A stretch of DNA of 64,000 nucleotides from Sneathiella litorea (GCF_009882915.1 NZ_WTUW01000001.1:744357-808356); one strand, 5' to 3'; positions 34,754-46,464 are shown, counted from the first letter of the stretch. The notes: generated by a model from the letters alone, not told the origin. Made by a program: numbers and translations.

Positions 34754-34781
34754 GTGACAGTTTTATTGCGCGCCTTATACA
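34754..34781 (+). promoter_or_regulatory. Candidate pckA promoter
   Basis: GTGACA (-35, five of six consensus bases) and TATACA (-10) with a 16-bp spacer, about 66 bases before the pckA start. This is the best match in the 188-base spacer. Confidence 0.45.
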
Positions 34782-34847
34782 TGCGGCCTATTCTAAAAAA
34801 AAATTCCGGAACCGGACATTATCGATAACTAACACTGGAGAATGATT

Positions 34848-36455
<1,608 letters not shown>

Positions 36456-36480
36456 CGCCTCTCCTTCATACAAACCAATA

Positions 36481-36507
36481 AAACCCGGCTTCTGGCCGGG
36501 TTTTTTT
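36481..36507 (+). terminator. Intrinsic terminator of pckA
   Basis: AAACCCGGC pairs with GCCGGGTTT over a five-base loop (TTCTG), followed by a run of seven Ts. It begins 26 bases after the pckA stop. Confidence 0.93.
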
Positions 36508-36650
36508 AACGGTGGTGAAATCGCTTTTGTGATACCAAAACGCACAATAAAATAGGTCCAGAAATTTTTCTGCTGGTCAAATGGCTCATTATCGACCACA
36601 AAACAGGCTGACCCCGAACCTATACCAATAATAATAAAGGACTTTCGAAC

Positions 36651-37583
36651 ATGTGGGCGATATCGCTTTCCGTCCTACCGATCTTTTTGTTGTTGGTACT
36701 AGGCAACTTGCTTCGGCGGAACGGTTTTCCGGGTGGTGATTTCTGGCATCATGCGGACAGGGTCGTTTATTGGGTGTTGTTCCCGGCGCTTCTTTTCTAT
36801 ACCACAACGACGGCTCCCTTCAGTAACGAACTTGTCGGCACCTATGCGCTCGCCCTTCTCGGCGGGCTTGTGGCAACGGCAGCGATCTCCCTGCTAACCG
36901 TCAAAATATTTGGCATTGACCCCCGCATCGGCGGATCCATTTTTCAGGGTGCGACGCGCCATAACACTTTTATCGCCTTCGCAGTTGCCGATTATCTTTA
37001 CGGTGTGGAGGGCGTCCTGCTGGCGGCGGTTGCCACCGCTGTTCTGGTTCCTCCCACCAATCTTTTTTGCGTCACTGTCCTTGTGGGCTATCAGGGACGC
37101 ACCGGCACGCATTCGCTCAAGCGGCGCCTGATTGGGGAGATCGCCCGCAACCCCCTGCTTATTGCGATTGCCGTTGGGGCGTTTCTCAATTTTTCCGGTA
37201 TCGGCCCCCTGCCCGTTATCAATAATTTTGCCGAGTTGCTCTCAAAAGCCGCGCTACCCTTCGCACTCCTCTGCGTTGGCGCAGGCCTCAAGATCAAGTC
37301 CATCCATACCGGCGCGACTTATGTTCTTATTTCAACGATCAGCAAGCTCATGATCTTCCCTCTGATCGTCGCTGGCGCGGCGATTGCCACAGGAACAGAA
37401 GGGGTCGCAGCCATGGTCCTGATTATCTATGGCACAATCCCGACGGCGAGTTCCGGCTATGCGCTCGCCAAGCTCCTGGGCGCAGACGCCGAGGTGATGG
37501 CAGGGATCATCACTGTGCAGACCATGATCTCCATGATCACCCTGCCCCTCTCCCTCACCCTCGCCGCGGCCTATTTCATGTGA
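36651..37583 (+). CDS. AEC family transporter (auxin efflux carrier-like)
   Basis: 310 aa, about ten membrane segments. N-terminal LSVLPIFLLLVLGNLLRRNG and the central ALPFALLCVGAGLKI followed by the late IYGTIPTASSGYALAKLLGAD are the AEC signature regions. Bacterial members export or import small organic acids. The substrate here is unknown. AAGGA lies upstream of the ATG. The 3' end overlaps the convergent moeB gene by 13 bases. Confidence 0.86.
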   Translation: MWAISLSVLPIFLLLVLGNLLRRNGFPGGDFWHHADRVVYWVLFPALLFYTTTTAPFSNELVGTYALALLGGLVATAAISLLTVKIFGIDPRIGGSIFQGATRHNTFIAFAVADYLYGVEGVLLAAVATAVLVPPTNLFCVTVLVGYQGRTGTHSLKRRLIGEIARNPLLIAIAVGAFLNFSGIGPLPVINNFAELLSKAALPFALLCVGAGLKIKSIHTGATYVLISTISKLMIFPLIVAGAAIATGTEGVAAMVLIIYGTIPTASSGYALAKLLGADAEVMAGIITVQTMISMITLPLSLTLAAAYFM

Positions 37584-38371
37584 CGATGAGCGGAAAGATC
37601 CGTGATTGTCGGATTTTCGCCGCAGAGCGGGCAGACGGGATTGCGCGGGGTTTTGATTTTGCGAAACTCAGCGGCAAGCGCATCATAAAGAAGTAAGTGG
37701 CCCGAAAGCCCCTCCCCGATGCCAAGCAGTTCCTTCACCACCTCGACCGCCTGCAGGGTGCCAACGACACCGGCGAGCGCGCCGAGAACTCCGGCCTCGC
37801 CACAGGTCTGCGCCACATCGGGCGGTGGCGGTGCGGGAAACAGGCAGCGATAGCAGGGGTTTGCCCCTTCCTCATAAGGTTTGAAGGTGGTGATTTGTCC
37901 ATCGAACTGCAGAATCGCCCCCGAAACGAGGGTCTTACGCGCAAAGTAACAGGCATCGTTGAGCAGGAAGCGGATTTCGAAATTATCGGTGCCATCGGTT
38001 ACAAGATCATAATCGGCGATAATTTCCGCAACATTTTCAGCTGTCATACGTTCATGATACTGGATAATCTGCGCGTCCGGATTGATCGCCACCGCTGCCT
38101 CGGCCGCACTTCTCACCTTTGGATTGCCGATATCCGCCGTGCCATGGGCGATCTGCCGCTGCAGGTTGGAGAGATCCACCACATCGTCATCGATAATCCC
38201 GATAGTGCCGACACCCGCCGCCGCCAGATAGAGCAGCATGGGGGAGCCCAGCCCCCCTGCCCCGACGATCAGGACTTTTGATCGCAATAGTTTCTGCTGA
38301 CCGGCGCCGCCAATCTCCCGCAGGATTATATGACGGGCGTAACGGTCAAGCTGATCGTCGCTGAGCGCCAT
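37571..38371 (-). CDS. moeB: MoeB/ThiF-type adenylyltransferase
   Basis: 266 aa from the ATG at 38371, four bases after the cysK stop; a TTG at 38389 would overlap cysK. It activates the C-terminal Gly-Gly of a sulfur carrier (MoaD or ThiS) with ATP. Motifs are VLIVGAGGLGSPMLLYLA (nucleotide loop), DDDVVDLSNLQRQIAH, TDGTDNFEIRFLLND and zinc-type cysteines in NPCYRCLF and CPLCG. The catalytic-loop Cys is within QTCGEAGVLG. MoeB versus ThiF cannot be fully separated; the cysK neighbour suits sulfur transfer. Confidence 0.88.
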   Translation of the reverse strand: MALSDDQLDRYARHIILREIGGAGQQKLLRSKVLIVGAGGLGSPMLLYLAAAGVGTIGIIDDDVVDLSNLQRQIAHGTADIGNPKVRSAAEAAVAINPDAQIIQYHERMTAENVAEIIADYDLVTDGTDNFEIRFLLNDACYFARKTLVSGAILQFDGQITTFKPYEEGANPCYRCLFPAPPPPDVAQTCGEAGVLGALAGVVGTLQAVEVVKELLGIGEGLSGHLLLYDALAAEFRKIKTPRNPVCPLCGENPTITDLSAHRHMK

Positions 38372-38375
38372 AGAG

Positions 38376-39329
38376 TCAGAGGCCGTCAAAAAGGGCGGTC
38401 GTGAGGTACCTTTCAGCGAAGGACGGGATAACGACGACGATAGTTTTGCCGGTCATTTCAGGGCGGTCGGCAATCTCCAGAGCCGCCGCAACCGCCGCAC
38501 CGGAGGAAATACCAACGGGAATACCCTCAAGGCGGGCCACTTCCCGCGCGGTCTCAAATGCTGTTTCATTTCCGATGGTGAGAACTTCATCGATCAGGCT
38601 CTCATCCAGATTCTTCGGGGAGAACCCGGCACCAATACCCTGAATCTTGTGCGGTCCCGGCTGTCCGCCGGAAAGAACCGGGCTGTCTTCAGGTTCCACC
38701 GCGACAATATGGATATTGGGATTCTTTGCCTTCAGGACCGATCCCACTCCGGTCAGTGTCCCGCCGGTCCCGACGCCCATCACCACAACATCTACCTTGC
38801 CATTCGTATCGGCGAGGATTTCCTCTCCCGTCGTCACTTTGTGAACGGCCGGATTGGCCGGGTTCTCAAACTGTTGCGGGATGACCGCATCACCGATTTC
38901 CGCTTTAAGTTCCTCGGCGCGGGCAATCGCGCCATTCATGCCCTTTGCCGCTTCCGTAAGTTCAAGGGTGGCACCCAGCAGTTTCAGCATCTTGCGTCGT
39001 TCAATCGACATGCTTTCAGGCATCACCAGCGTCAGTTTGTATCCCTTCGCCGCACAGACGAAGGCAAGACCAATACCGGTATTGCCGGAGGTTGGTTCGA
39101 TAATCACGGTATTCTTGCCGATCACGCCCGCCTCTTCCATGGCTTCAATCATGGCGGCAGCAATGCGGTCCTTGACCGAAGCCAGCGGATTAAAAAACTC
39201 CAGCTTCAGCAGGATGTTAACATCTTTTGCGCTGTTCGCGGTGATACCCCGGGCCCGCACCAGCGGGGTTGCCCCAATTGTATCGATAATGGAATCATAT
39301 ATTTTTCCACGCGGTGCATCATTCTTCAT
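38376..39329 (-). CDS. cysK: Cysteine synthase A
   Basis: 317 aa from the ATG at 39329; a TTG at 39341 is less likely. It replaces the acetyl of O-acetylserine with sulfide using PLP. Motifs: [26 protein letters not shown] (PLP lysine), [27 protein letters not shown] and [10 protein letters not shown]. Length and motifs match CysK rather than CysM. It follows the Rrf2-type regulator by 28 bases, a common arrangement for cysteine-synthesis control. Confidence 0.94.
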   Translation of the reverse strand: MKNDAPRGKIYDSIIDTIGATPLVRARGITANSAKDVNILLKLEFFNPLASVKDRIAAAMIEAMEEAGVIGKNTVIIEPTSGNTGIGLAFVCAAKGYKLTLVMPESMSIERRKMLKLLGATLELTEAAKGMNGAIARAEELKAEIGDAVIPQQFENPANPAVHKVTTGEEILADTNGKVDVVVMGVGTGGTLTGVGSVLKAKNPNIHIVAVEPEDSPVLSGGQPGPHKIQGIGAGFSPKNLDESLIDEVLTIGNETAFETAREVARLEGIPVGISSGAAVAAALEIADRPEMTGKTIVVVIPSFAERYLTTALFDGL

Positions 39330-39357
39330 GTTCTTGCCCAACCTGTTGGTTTTTCAT

Positions 39358-39807
39358 TTAAATTTCAAAATAAGAGCCGTCGCTGCGGGTTTCAACCTTC
39401 CCTTTTTCCATGGCTCGCTGACAGAGGTCTTCCAATGTCACTGAATCGAGCTCCGCCAGTAGGCACGCCTGTGCTTCGTTCCACAAAGGACCCACGACAT
39501 TCTGGCCAATTTCGGATGTAAATATCTGCGCATCCTCTTCCGCCTCGGCGGCGCTGATCACCCGAACGACATCGCCCGCCGTGATCCGCCGCCTCTCCCG
39601 CGCGAGACGATAGCCGCCACGGGGCCCGCGGACCCCTTTCAGGATGCCGCCATGCACCAGCTGCTGCATCACCTGTTCCAGATAGCGGAGCGGAATACCC
39701 TGTCGCTTGGTAATTTCCTTCGATTGCACCGGATTGGGGCGGGCGTTAAAAGCGATATCAACCACGGCCTCCAGCGCATAAAGCATTTTTTTCGGCAAAT
39801 GCAGCAT
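39358..39807 (-). CDS. Rrf2 family transcriptional regulator
   Basis: 149 aa. The N-terminal winged helix (KKMLYALEAVVDIAF, QGIPLRYLEQVMQQLV, KGVRGPRGGYRLAR) is typical. Only two Cys are present (ACLLAEL and DLCQRA), not the three-Cys set that binds Fe-S in IscR or RirA. It may therefore be a CymR-like sensor of the cysteine synthase complex, which fits its place directly upstream of cysK. AGGTGA precedes the ATG. It starts two bases after the dut stop. Confidence 0.87.
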   Translation of the reverse strand: MLHLPKKMLYALEAVVDIAFNARPNPVQSKEITKRQGIPLRYLEQVMQQLVHGGILKGVRGPRGGYRLARERRRITAGDVVRVISAAEAEEDAQIFTSEIGQNVVGPLWNEAQACLLAELDSVTLEDLCQRAMEKGKVETRSDGSYFEI

Positions 39808-39809
39808 GG

Positions 39810-40274
39810 TCAGGTCACCTCTTCCGCCACACCGGTGGAACCGAAGCCGCCTTCACCGCGCGCGGTCTCATCAAGATCTTCCACTTCACGCCAGCATGCC
39901 TGTAACACAGGCGCCACCACCATCTGCGCAATACGGTCACCGCGCTGGATGACGAAGGTTTCCTCGCCTGCATTCAGCAGAATAATGCCGACTTCACCGC
40001 GATAGTCGGCATCAATCGTACCGGGGCTGTTGGGCAGTGTTATCCCTTTTTTGAGCGCGAGGCCGGAACGAGGGCGAATTTGCGCTTCATACCCACGCGG
40101 CAAGGCAATCTTGAAGCCTGTCGGAATGAGCCTTCGACCACCCGGCAGAATTTCCACATCATCATCAACGGCAGCGCGAAGGTCCATCCCGGCGCTATCC
40201 ACTGTTTCGTATGATGGCAGTGGCAGACTTTCACCATGGGGCAGGCGCGTAATGGAAATTGTTACTTCATTCAT
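39810..40274 (-). CDS. dut: Deoxyuridine triphosphate nucleotidohydrolase (dUTPase)
   Basis: 154 aa from the ATG at 40274, overlapping the coaBC stop by four bases (ATGA). The ORF extends to 40352, but the homologous region begins here. It has the five dUTPase motifs: [42 protein letters not shown] and the C-terminal GEGGFGSTG that closes over the substrate. It removes dUTP and makes dUMP for thymidylate. coaBC-dut adjacency is widespread. Confidence 0.96.
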   Translation of the reverse strand: MNEVTISITRLPHGESLPLPSYETVDSAGMDLRAAVDDDVEILPGGRRLIPTGFKIALPRGYEAQIRPRSGLALKKGITLPNSPGTIDADYRGEVGIILLNAGEETFVIQRGDRIAQMVVAPVLQACWREVEDLDETARGEGGFGSTGVAEEVT

Positions 40275-41494
40275 ACATCGTCCCCTTGAAAATAGGTCGC
40301 AATTCGGGCGGCAACTGTGCGTGCCACAGCCTCCTTGCTTTGCTTTGGCCATTCCTCCACCAACTTATCTGTCAGCAGGATTATCTGGTTTTCATCACCG
40401 CCGAAGGTGCCGGTTCCGATCCCGACATCATTCGCCAGAATCCAGTCACAGCCCTTCTTGGCCAGCTTGGCCTTGCCATTCTCAATGATCGCTTGCGTTT
40501 CCGCTGCAAACCCGACCACCAGCGTGGGGCGGTTTTTGCCAAGTGTGCTGACCGTAGCAAGGATATCCGGATTCTCGGCAAGGCACAGGTGAGGGAGCTG
40601 GCCATCGCGCTTCTTGATTTTCTGGTCCGATTCCGTCTCGACACGCCAGTCGGCGACGGCGGCGGCGAATATGGCGCCATCGACGGGCAGGGCGGCCTCG
40701 CAGGCAGCAAGCATGTCTTTTGCGGATTCGATCGATTTCAGCGTTACTCCCCGCGGTGTCTCCAACCGTGTCGGTCCCGAGACAAGCACCACATCGGCGC
40801 CCAGATCTGCGAGCGCCGCGGCAATCGCGTAGCCTTGCTTGCCCGAGGAACGATTAGCGATATAGCGCACCGGATCAATTGGTTCATGGGTGGGTCCGGC
40901 GGTCACAAGCATCTTGCGCCCCTTAAGGGGTTTCTCGGCATTTTTCTGAAAAAAATCCAGGACCGCACCGCATATCGCTTCCGGTTCCGCCATCCGGCCG
41001 GGTCCATATTCCCCGCAGGCCATATCCCCCTCATCGGGGCCAATGGTCATGACGCCATCGTCCTTTAATGTCGTCAGGTTGCGCTGCGTCGCCGGGTGCT
41101 GCCACATGCGGACGTTCATCGCAGGCGCGATCAGGACCGGCTTATCCGTCGCGAGCAGAGCAGTCGTAGCAAGGTCGGTCGCTTGACCTGTTGCCATTTT
41201 CGCCATCAAATCCGCTGTTGCCGGGGCGACGACCAGCAGGTCGGCACTGCGCGAGAGCTGGATATGCCCCATTTCAGCTTCATCAGTGAGGGAAAAGAGA
41301 TCATCATAAACTTTCTCACCTGTCAGCGAGGCAACGGACAGGGGGGTGACAAATTCTTTCGCCGCACGGGTCAGAATGGCACGGGTCCGAATACCCTGCT
41401 TGGCCAGCAGGCGGATAAGTTCCAGAGACTTATAGGCCGCGATACCGCCGCCAATAATCAGGAGGACTGATTTCTTCTCGATATTTTCGCCCAA
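40271..41494 (-). CDS. coaBC: Phosphopantothenoylcysteine decarboxylase/synthase CoaBC
   Basis: 407 aa. The start is a TTG at 41494. An in-frame TAG lies three codons upstream and no ATG precedes the flavin domain, so a non-ATG start is needed. The flavoprotein half has [14 protein letters not shown], the His-containing [37 protein letters not shown] and the CoaC Cys in [13 protein letters not shown]. The CoaB half has [25 protein letters not shown]. Together they add Cys to phosphopantothenate and decarboxylate it on the way to CoA. Confidence 0.95.
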   Translation of the reverse strand: MGENIEKKSVLLIIGGGIAAYKSLELIRLLAKQGIRTRAILTRAAKEFVTPLSVASLTGEKVYDDLFSLTDEAEMGHIQLSRSADLLVVAPATADLMAKMATGQATDLATTALLATDKPVLIAPAMNVRMWQHPATQRNLTTLKDDGVMTIGPDEGDMACGEYGPGRMAEPEAICGAVLDFFQKNAEKPLKGRKMLVTAGPTHEPIDPVRYIANRSSGKQGYAIAAALADLGADVVLVSGPTRLETPRGVTLKSIESAKDMLAACEAALPVDGAIFAAAVADWRVETESDQKIKKRDGQLPHLCLAENPDILATVSTLGKNRPTLVVGFAAETQAIIENGKAKLAKKGCDWILANDVGIGTGTFGGDENQIILLTDKLVEEWPKQSKEAVARTVAARIATYFQGDDV

Positions 41495-41608
41495 AATAAT
41501 CTATTCCCAGAATTTTACTGATCTTTTCTGTGAAAAATAATTATTCCCCCGTCATCCCGCAAGCTATTTCTTGACGGCATCACTAATTAGAAGCGATTTG
41601 TTGCAAAA

Positions 41609-43225
41609 TCAGATCGAGAGCATCAGAAGATAAGCGGCAACGGCACCGAGAAATACGCCCCCAACAAGATAGCCCGCGCGGTTATGGCGCTCCGCTGCCA
41701 TGTTGGCTTCCTCATTCTGGGCATCCTGCTTAAGCGCCTTTTCACGGGCATCCAGTTCCGCCAGCAAGCCATCGGCCTTCGTCACGATCGCTGGAATTTT
41801 GCGAAGCAGCGCCATGCCATCCTTCACCACTTCGGCGGCATGGGCCTCTACGCCCATATTCTCCCGCATCCAATGGGCAACGGTTGGCGAAGCGGATTCC
41901 CAGAAATTGATTTCAGAATTGAGGCTTTGTGCGACACCTTCGGCGGTAACCATGGTTTTCTGCAGAAGCAGGAGTTGCGGCTGGGTTTCCATTTCGAAGG
42001 TCTCAGTAACCTGGAAAAGCTGAACCAACAGCCGGGCGATGGAGATTTCATTGACGGGGCGGCCGAGTATAGGCTCCCCGATGGAGCGGCAGGCCTGCGC
42101 GAAACTGGGGAGCGATTTATGTTTGGGGACGTATCCGGCCTCGAAATGAACCTCAGCTGCCCGCCAATAATCCCGGGTCAGGAAGGCATGCAGCATTTCC
42201 GCCATGAACAACCGGGTTTCCCGGCTCATACGGCCCATGATGCCGAAATCAACAGCGACCAACCGCCCGTCCGCTGTTACGAACAGGTTGCCGTGATGCA
42301 TATCTGCATGGAAAAAGCCGTCGCGAAGCACCTGATGCAGGAACACCCGGATAACATTATCGGCAAGAGCATTAAGGTCATGCCCCGCGGCGATCAGTTC
42401 CGCCTTATTCGAGATACTGATCCCATCTATGCGGCTTTGCGTCATCACTCGTTGGGCGGTGCGCTGCCAGTCAATTTCAGGCACATCAAACTCGGGATCT
42501 TCCGCGAAATTCTCCGCCATTTCCGAGGCGGCGGCTGCTTCGAGCCGTAAATTTATCTCCAACTCGACGGAATCAGCCATGATATCAACGATCTTGGTCA
42601 GTCGCAGACGCCGAAAATTCGGCTGATATCGCTCTGTCAACTCCGCCAGCCAATAGAATAACCTTAAATCCCGCTCGAACGCATCTTCAATACCGGGGCG
42701 AAGAATCTTCACGGCAACATCGCGAAGGATTTCCTCCGTCGCGTCCGGATCTTCATCGGTCGGGGCAGGGACAGTCTCCCTTACTTTCGCGAAATGCACC
42801 TGCGCGATGGAGGCCGCGGCAACCGGCTCGGGATTGAACTCCGCATAAAGTTCATCAAGGGGGGTCTGTAGTTCATATTCAATCGTTTCGCGCGCCTTCT
42901 CAAACGGGAAGGGCGGCAGGCGGTCCCGAAGATTACCAAGATCAAGGACCATTTCCTCCCCAATCAGGTCGGCGCGAACCGACAGGGCCTGACCCAGCTT
43001 GATGAAACTGGGGCCCAAATCCTGTAGCGCATTGGCGAGCCGCTCTCCATCCCGCAAATTCTTGCTTTTGGTGGCACCCAGGGCAAACACCGGCATGATT
43101 TTCCGAAGCACAACCAGATAAAATGGCAACCGGTCGATGTTATCGAGGAAGAAAAGGGCGTCATGACGCGCAAGCGTCCGGGCCACGAAGAGCAGTCGCA
43201 GGGAATTATTAATGGTCCGGATCAC
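41609..43225 (-). CDS. ubiB: Ubiquinone biosynthesis regulatory kinase-like protein UbiB
   Basis: 538 aa from a GTG start with GGAG upstream. It is an atypical ABC1/ADCK-type protein kinase-like ATPase needed for aerobic ubiquinone synthesis. Motifs are LGPSFIKLGQALSVRADL (the KxGQ motif), PVAAASIAQVHFA (Ala-rich loop), VAVKILRPG, FHADMHHGNL and VAVDFGIMGR. A C-terminal membrane segment (VGGVFLGAVAAYLLML) anchors it. It follows ubiE by 37 bases. Confidence 0.95.
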   Translation of the reverse strand: MIRTINNSLRLLFVARTLARHDALFFLDNIDRLPFYLVVLRKIMPVFALGATKSKNLRDGERLANALQDLGPSFIKLGQALSVRADLIGEEMVLDLGNLRDRLPPFPFEKARETIEYELQTPLDELYAEFNPEPVAAASIAQVHFAKVRETVPAPTDEDPDATEEILRDVAVKILRPGIEDAFERDLRLFYWLAELTERYQPNFRRLRLTKIVDIMADSVELEINLRLEAAAASEMAENFAEDPEFDVPEIDWQRTAQRVMTQSRIDGISISNKAELIAAGHDLNALADNVIRVFLHQVLRDGFFHADMHHGNLFVTADGRLVAVDFGIMGRMSRETRLFMAEMLHAFLTRDYWRAAEVHFEAGYVPKHKSLPSFAQACRSIGEPILGRPVNEISIARLLVQLFQVTETFEMETQPQLLLLQKTMVTAEGVAQSLNSEINFWESASPTVAHWMRENMGVEAHAAEVVKDGMALLRKIPAIVTKADGLLAELDAREKALKQDAQNEEANMAAERHNRAGYLVGGVFLGAVAAYLLMLSI

Positions 43226-43262
43226 GAAATTCCGCTCCTATTACGGTCAGGGCACACCAAAC

Positions 43263-44024
43263 CTAAAGCCGCCAGGCAGAATGCAGGGCCGCAATGCCGC
43301 CGGAAAGACGGCGGTACTTGACCTGCCCGAAGCCCGCCTCGCCCAGCATATCGGCGAAACGGTCGGCATCCGGAAACTGACGGATACTTTCAACCAAATA
43401 CTGATAGGACGCCTTGTCCTTTGCCACAATGCCACCGATTTCCGGGAGCAGCTTGAAGGAATAGAAATCATAAAATTCTTTCAAGACCGGCGCCTCCACC
43501 TTGCTGAACTCCAGACACATGAACCGCCCGCCGGGTTTCAGCACGCGACGGGCCTCCCTCAGCGCCTTCGGGATATCCGTCACATTGCGAATACCGAAGG
43601 CAATGGTATAGGCATCAACCGTTTTATCTTCAAGCGGGAGCGTCTGCGCATCACCATTCACCCAGTCAAGACCGGCAAGGCGGCCCTGGTCGATCGCCCG
43701 GTCCTGCCCGACACTTAACATGGCGTGATTGATGTCGAGCACCGTGACCCGGCCGTCGCTTTCCACTGCGTCCATGAAACGAAAGGCAATATCACCGGTG
43801 CCGCCCGCCACATCGAGAAGATGCTGCCCTTTTCGCGGCATCAACCAATCGATCATCGCTGATTTCCACAGCCGGTGGATTCCGCCACTCATCAGGTCAT
43901 TCATCACGTCGTAATTTTCAGCAACGCTATCAAAAACGCCGCGCACAAGTCCGGCTTTCGCGTCCCTGGGAACTTCGCGAAACCCGAAATGGGTGCTATC
44001 CGATGAATTGTCCGAATCTGCCAT
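43263..44024 (-). CDS. ubiE: Ubiquinone/menaquinone C-methyltransferase UbiE
   Basis: 253 aa from the ATG at 44024 (MADSDNSS); the frame continues to 44087. It methylates the ring of the demethoxy-quinol with SAM. Motifs: [34 protein letters not shown] (SAM site), [12 protein letters not shown] and [12 protein letters not shown]. It is divergent from mutM, with 90 bases between, and this is the point where coding strand changes in the window. Confidence 0.95.
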   Translation of the reverse strand: MADSDNSSDSTHFGFREVPRDAKAGLVRGVFDSVAENYDVMNDLMSGGIHRLWKSAMIDWLMPRKGQHLLDVAGGTGDIAFRFMDAVESDGRVTVLDINHAMLSVGQDRAIDQGRLAGLDWVNGDAQTLPLEDKTVDAYTIAFGIRNVTDIPKALREARRVLKPGGRFMCLEFSKVEAPVLKEFYDFYSFKLLPEIGGIVAKDKASYQYLVESIRQFPDADRFADMLGEAGFGQVKYRRLSGGIAALHSAWRL

Positions 44025-44114
44025 CGCACTTTCCGTCTGTTGGCTGAATAGATCGCCCTGTTTGGTCGAAATAAGAGCATAGCGCAAGGCATAAAATAAG
44101 GCTACTGTCCCGCC

Positions 44115-44951
44115 ATGCCAGAATTACCTGAAGTCGAAACAGTCTGCCGCGGCCTTGAACAGGCCTTGATCGGCGATCAGTTCACAACCGTCACGCTGCG
44201 GCGCGAGAATTTGCGCTTTCCCTTCGCCAACGGTTTCGCCGAGACCCTGACCGGCCGAAGAATTGAGGCCATTCGCCGACGTGCGAAATATATCCTGATG
44301 TCGCTGGAGGGCGGGGATGTGATGATCGGCCATCTTGGCATGTCCGGCAGCTTTCGGATTGAACCGGAGCCGGACCCCCGCAGCGTCTTTGACAAGCATG
44401 ATCATGTGATTTTCGAAACCCGCCGCGGTCTTCGGGTGCGCTATCATGATCCGCGCCGGTTCGGCTTTATGTTATTGACACGAACCGAATTGCTGGACAC
44501 CCATCCGCAGCTCGCCGGCATCGGGCCGGAACCGCTTGGTAACGAATTCAGCGGCCCCGTCCTTGCTGAACGGCTGGCGGGCCGGAAAACACCCATAAAG
44601 ATTGCCTTGCTGGATCAACGCATCGTCGCCGGCGTTGGTAATATATACGCCTGCGAGGCTCTGTACCGAAGCGGCATCTCGCCAAAACGCCTCGCCCAGA
44701 ATGTAAAGGGGAAACGGGCCGATTTGCTTGCTGTCGCCATTCGCACCGTGCTGGAGGAAGCGATACAGTCCGGCGGATCGACCCTTCGCGATTACAGCAA
44801 TACAGATGGGGAACTCGGTTATTTCCAGCATCGATTCCACGTTTATGACAAGGAAGGGACCCCTTGTCCGACACAAGGATGCGGCGAAATAATCAAAAGA
44901 ATCACACAATCCGGCCGTTCCACCTTTTACTGTCCGAATTGCCAACGCTAG
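44115..44951 (+). CDS. mutM: Formamidopyrimidine-DNA glycosylase (MutM/Fpg)
   Basis: 278 aa. It excises 8-oxoguanine and formamidopyrimidines. The N-terminal [13 protein letters not shown] supplies the catalytic proline after Met removal. [17 protein letters not shown] and [11 protein letters not shown] are diagnostic, as is [18 protein letters not shown]. The C-terminal zinc finger has Cys pairs CPTQGC and CPNC, about 20 residues apart. The mutM-ubiE divergence with rpsT and dnaA nearby is typical of this class. Confidence 0.96.
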   Translation: MPELPEVETVCRGLEQALIGDQFTTVTLRRENLRFPFANGFAETLTGRRIEAIRRRAKYILMSLEGGDVMIGHLGMSGSFRIEPEPDPRSVFDKHDHVIFETRRGLRVRYHDPRRFGFMLLTRTELLDTHPQLAGIGPEPLGNEFSGPVLAERLAGRKTPIKIALLDQRIVAGVGNIYACEALYRSGISPKRLAQNVKGKRADLLAVAIRTVLEEAIQSGGSTLRDYSNTDGELGYFQHRFHVYDKEGTPCPTQGCGEIIKRITQSGRSTFYCPNCQR

Positions 44952-45036
44952 GGTCCCGATACTAGGCTGGACAAAGCACTTTTCTTGGAGATAATGGGCG
45001 CAAATTACGTAATGAAACCAATAACAGGATATTCCC

Positions 45037-45813
45037 ATGGCCTATAATAATATTGTCACTGATACGAAGGGCGCCGTTGGCATTATTCGCCTTGATCGGC
45101 CGAAAGCGCTTAATGCTCTCTGTGCGGAACTTTTCGTGGAACTGGCCGACGCCCTCGATAAGTTCGAGGCTGACGAGAATATCGGCGCCGTTGTTCTGAC
45201 CGGCTCGGAGAAGGCTTTCGCCGCAGGTGCAGACATCCTGGAAATGCAGCCAAAAACCTATATGGATGTCTATAAGAACAATTTCCTGACCAATGATGCG
45301 GAAAGGCTCTCCACGTTCCGCAAACCCGTGATCGCGGCGGTGGCGGGGTACGCGCTGGGCGGCGGATGCGAGGTTGCCATGATGTGCGACTTTATCCTTG
45401 CTGCCGACAATGCGCAGTTCGGGCAGCCGGAAATCAAGCTTGGCACCATTCCGGGCCTCGGCGGCACCCAGCGCCTGACCCGTGCCGTCGGTAAGTCAAA
45501 GGCCATGGAAATGTGCCTGACCGGGCGGATGATGGGAGCCGAGGAAGCTGAGCGGGCCGGATTGGTCAGCCGGATTGTCCCGGTTGATGATTTGATGGAT
45601 GAGGCCATCAAGGTGGCAGGTGAAATCGCCAAACTCTCCCAGCCCATCGTCATGATGTGCAAGGAAAGCGTCAACAAGTCCTATGAGACCACCTTACGGG
45701 AAGGAATCATGTTCGAGCGGCGGGTTTTCCATTCGACATTTTCGACCGAAGACCAGAAGGAAGGGATGTCCGCCTTCGCCGAAAAACGCACACCGGAGTT
45801 CAAAAACCGCTAA
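45037..45813 (+). CDS. Enoyl-CoA hydratase (crotonase family)
   Basis: 258 aa. It hydrates trans-2-enoyl-CoA in fatty-acid oxidation. The oxyanion-hole segments (KAFAAGADILEM; ALGGGCEVAMMCD) and both catalytic acids (GQPEIKLGTIPGLGG; preceding Glu in AQFGQPE) are present, so it is an active hydratase rather than a divergent crotonase. AGGAT precedes the ATG. It sits between mutM and rpsT. Confidence 0.93.
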   Translation: MAYNNIVTDTKGAVGIIRLDRPKALNALCAELFVELADALDKFEADENIGAVVLTGSEKAFAAGADILEMQPKTYMDVYKNNFLTNDAERLSTFRKPVIAAVAGYALGGGCEVAMMCDFILAADNAQFGQPEIKLGTIPGLGGTQRLTRAVGKSKAMEMCLTGRMMGAEEAERAGLVSRIVPVDDLMDEAIKVAGEIAKLSQPIVMMCKESVNKSYETTLREGIMFERRVFHSTFSTEDQKEGMSAFAEKRTPEFKNR

Positions 45814-45969
45814 AAATACCACATTTCGCGGAAAATGGCCGGTAGCAGATGGCTGATTAGGTGGAAAATTGCGATTTCCCGCCAATATTATCCAATCTTC
45901 TGTTGACGGCGTATTTTCCGCTGGTTATAACCCGGCTTCCGAATTTCGAAGCTAAAAGACAGGATTGTC

Positions 45970-46236
45970 ATGGCGCATCATAAATCTGCATTGAAACGCA
46001 TCCGGCAGACAGACGTCCGGACCGAACGTAACCGGGCACGCCGCAGCCGCATTCGCACCTATGTGAAAAAGGTGGAACTGGCTGTAACAGAAGGCGATCA
46101 GACGAAAGCCAACGAGGCGCTTCGCGCGGCTCAGTCTGAACTTACCCGTGGCGTGGTAAAAGGTCTGTACAAGAAAAATACAGCCTCCCGCAAGATTTCA
46201 CGTCTGAATGCGAAGGTTAGATCCCTCTCCGCATAA
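45970..46236 (+). CDS. rpsT: 30S ribosomal protein S20
   Basis: 88 aa, basic: [13 protein letters not shown] at the N-terminus, [33 protein letters not shown] near the end. It binds 16S rRNA in the small subunit. AGGA lies seven bases before the ATG. A terminator and a cluster of GANTC sites follow. rpsT upstream of dnaA is a common alphaproteobacterial order. Confidence 0.97.
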   Translation: MAHHKSALKRIRQTDVRTERNRARRSRIRTYVKKVELAVTEGDQTKANEALRAAQSELTRGVVKGLYKKNTASRKISRLNAKVRSLSA

Positions 46237-46241
46237 GACTA

Positions 46242-46257
46242 GAATCGAATCAGAATC
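46242..46257. promoter_or_regulatory. Three clustered GANTC sites
   Basis: GAATC occurs at 46242-46246, 46247-46251 and 46253-46257, three in 16 bases between the rpsT stop and its terminator. GANTC is the CcrM methylation target in alphaproteobacteria. No ccrM gene is in the window. Confidence 0.5.
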
Positions 46258-46290
46258 AAGCCGCGACCCGGAAACGGATCGCGGCTTTTT
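46258..46290 (+). terminator. Intrinsic terminator of rpsT
   Basis: AAGCCGCGA pairs with TCGCGGCTT around a loop containing CCG-GAAA-CGG, which extends the stem, followed by five Ts. Confidence 0.92.
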
Positions 46291-46464
46291 CTATGCCCAA
46301 TTGCGCTTTATAGGCGTGGCTTGCGAAGTGATTTCTCGCGCCTTTTTTACCAGTTAACATCGATGCTATGGAACCGCTCACAACATCTTGTAGGTCAAGA
46401 AAATGTTCGGTCAATTCGAAAAATAAATTTCGATAATCCCGCCTCCCGTCCCTTGCAAGGGGGG

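Noticed and set aside
39358-39807. IscR or RirA identity for the Rrf2 regulator
   Set aside because: The three-cysteine cluster motif is absent.
41520-41600. Hairpin CCGTCA/TGACGG as a terminator between ubiB and coaBC
   Set aside because: The loop is long and the T-rich stretch does not directly follow the stem.
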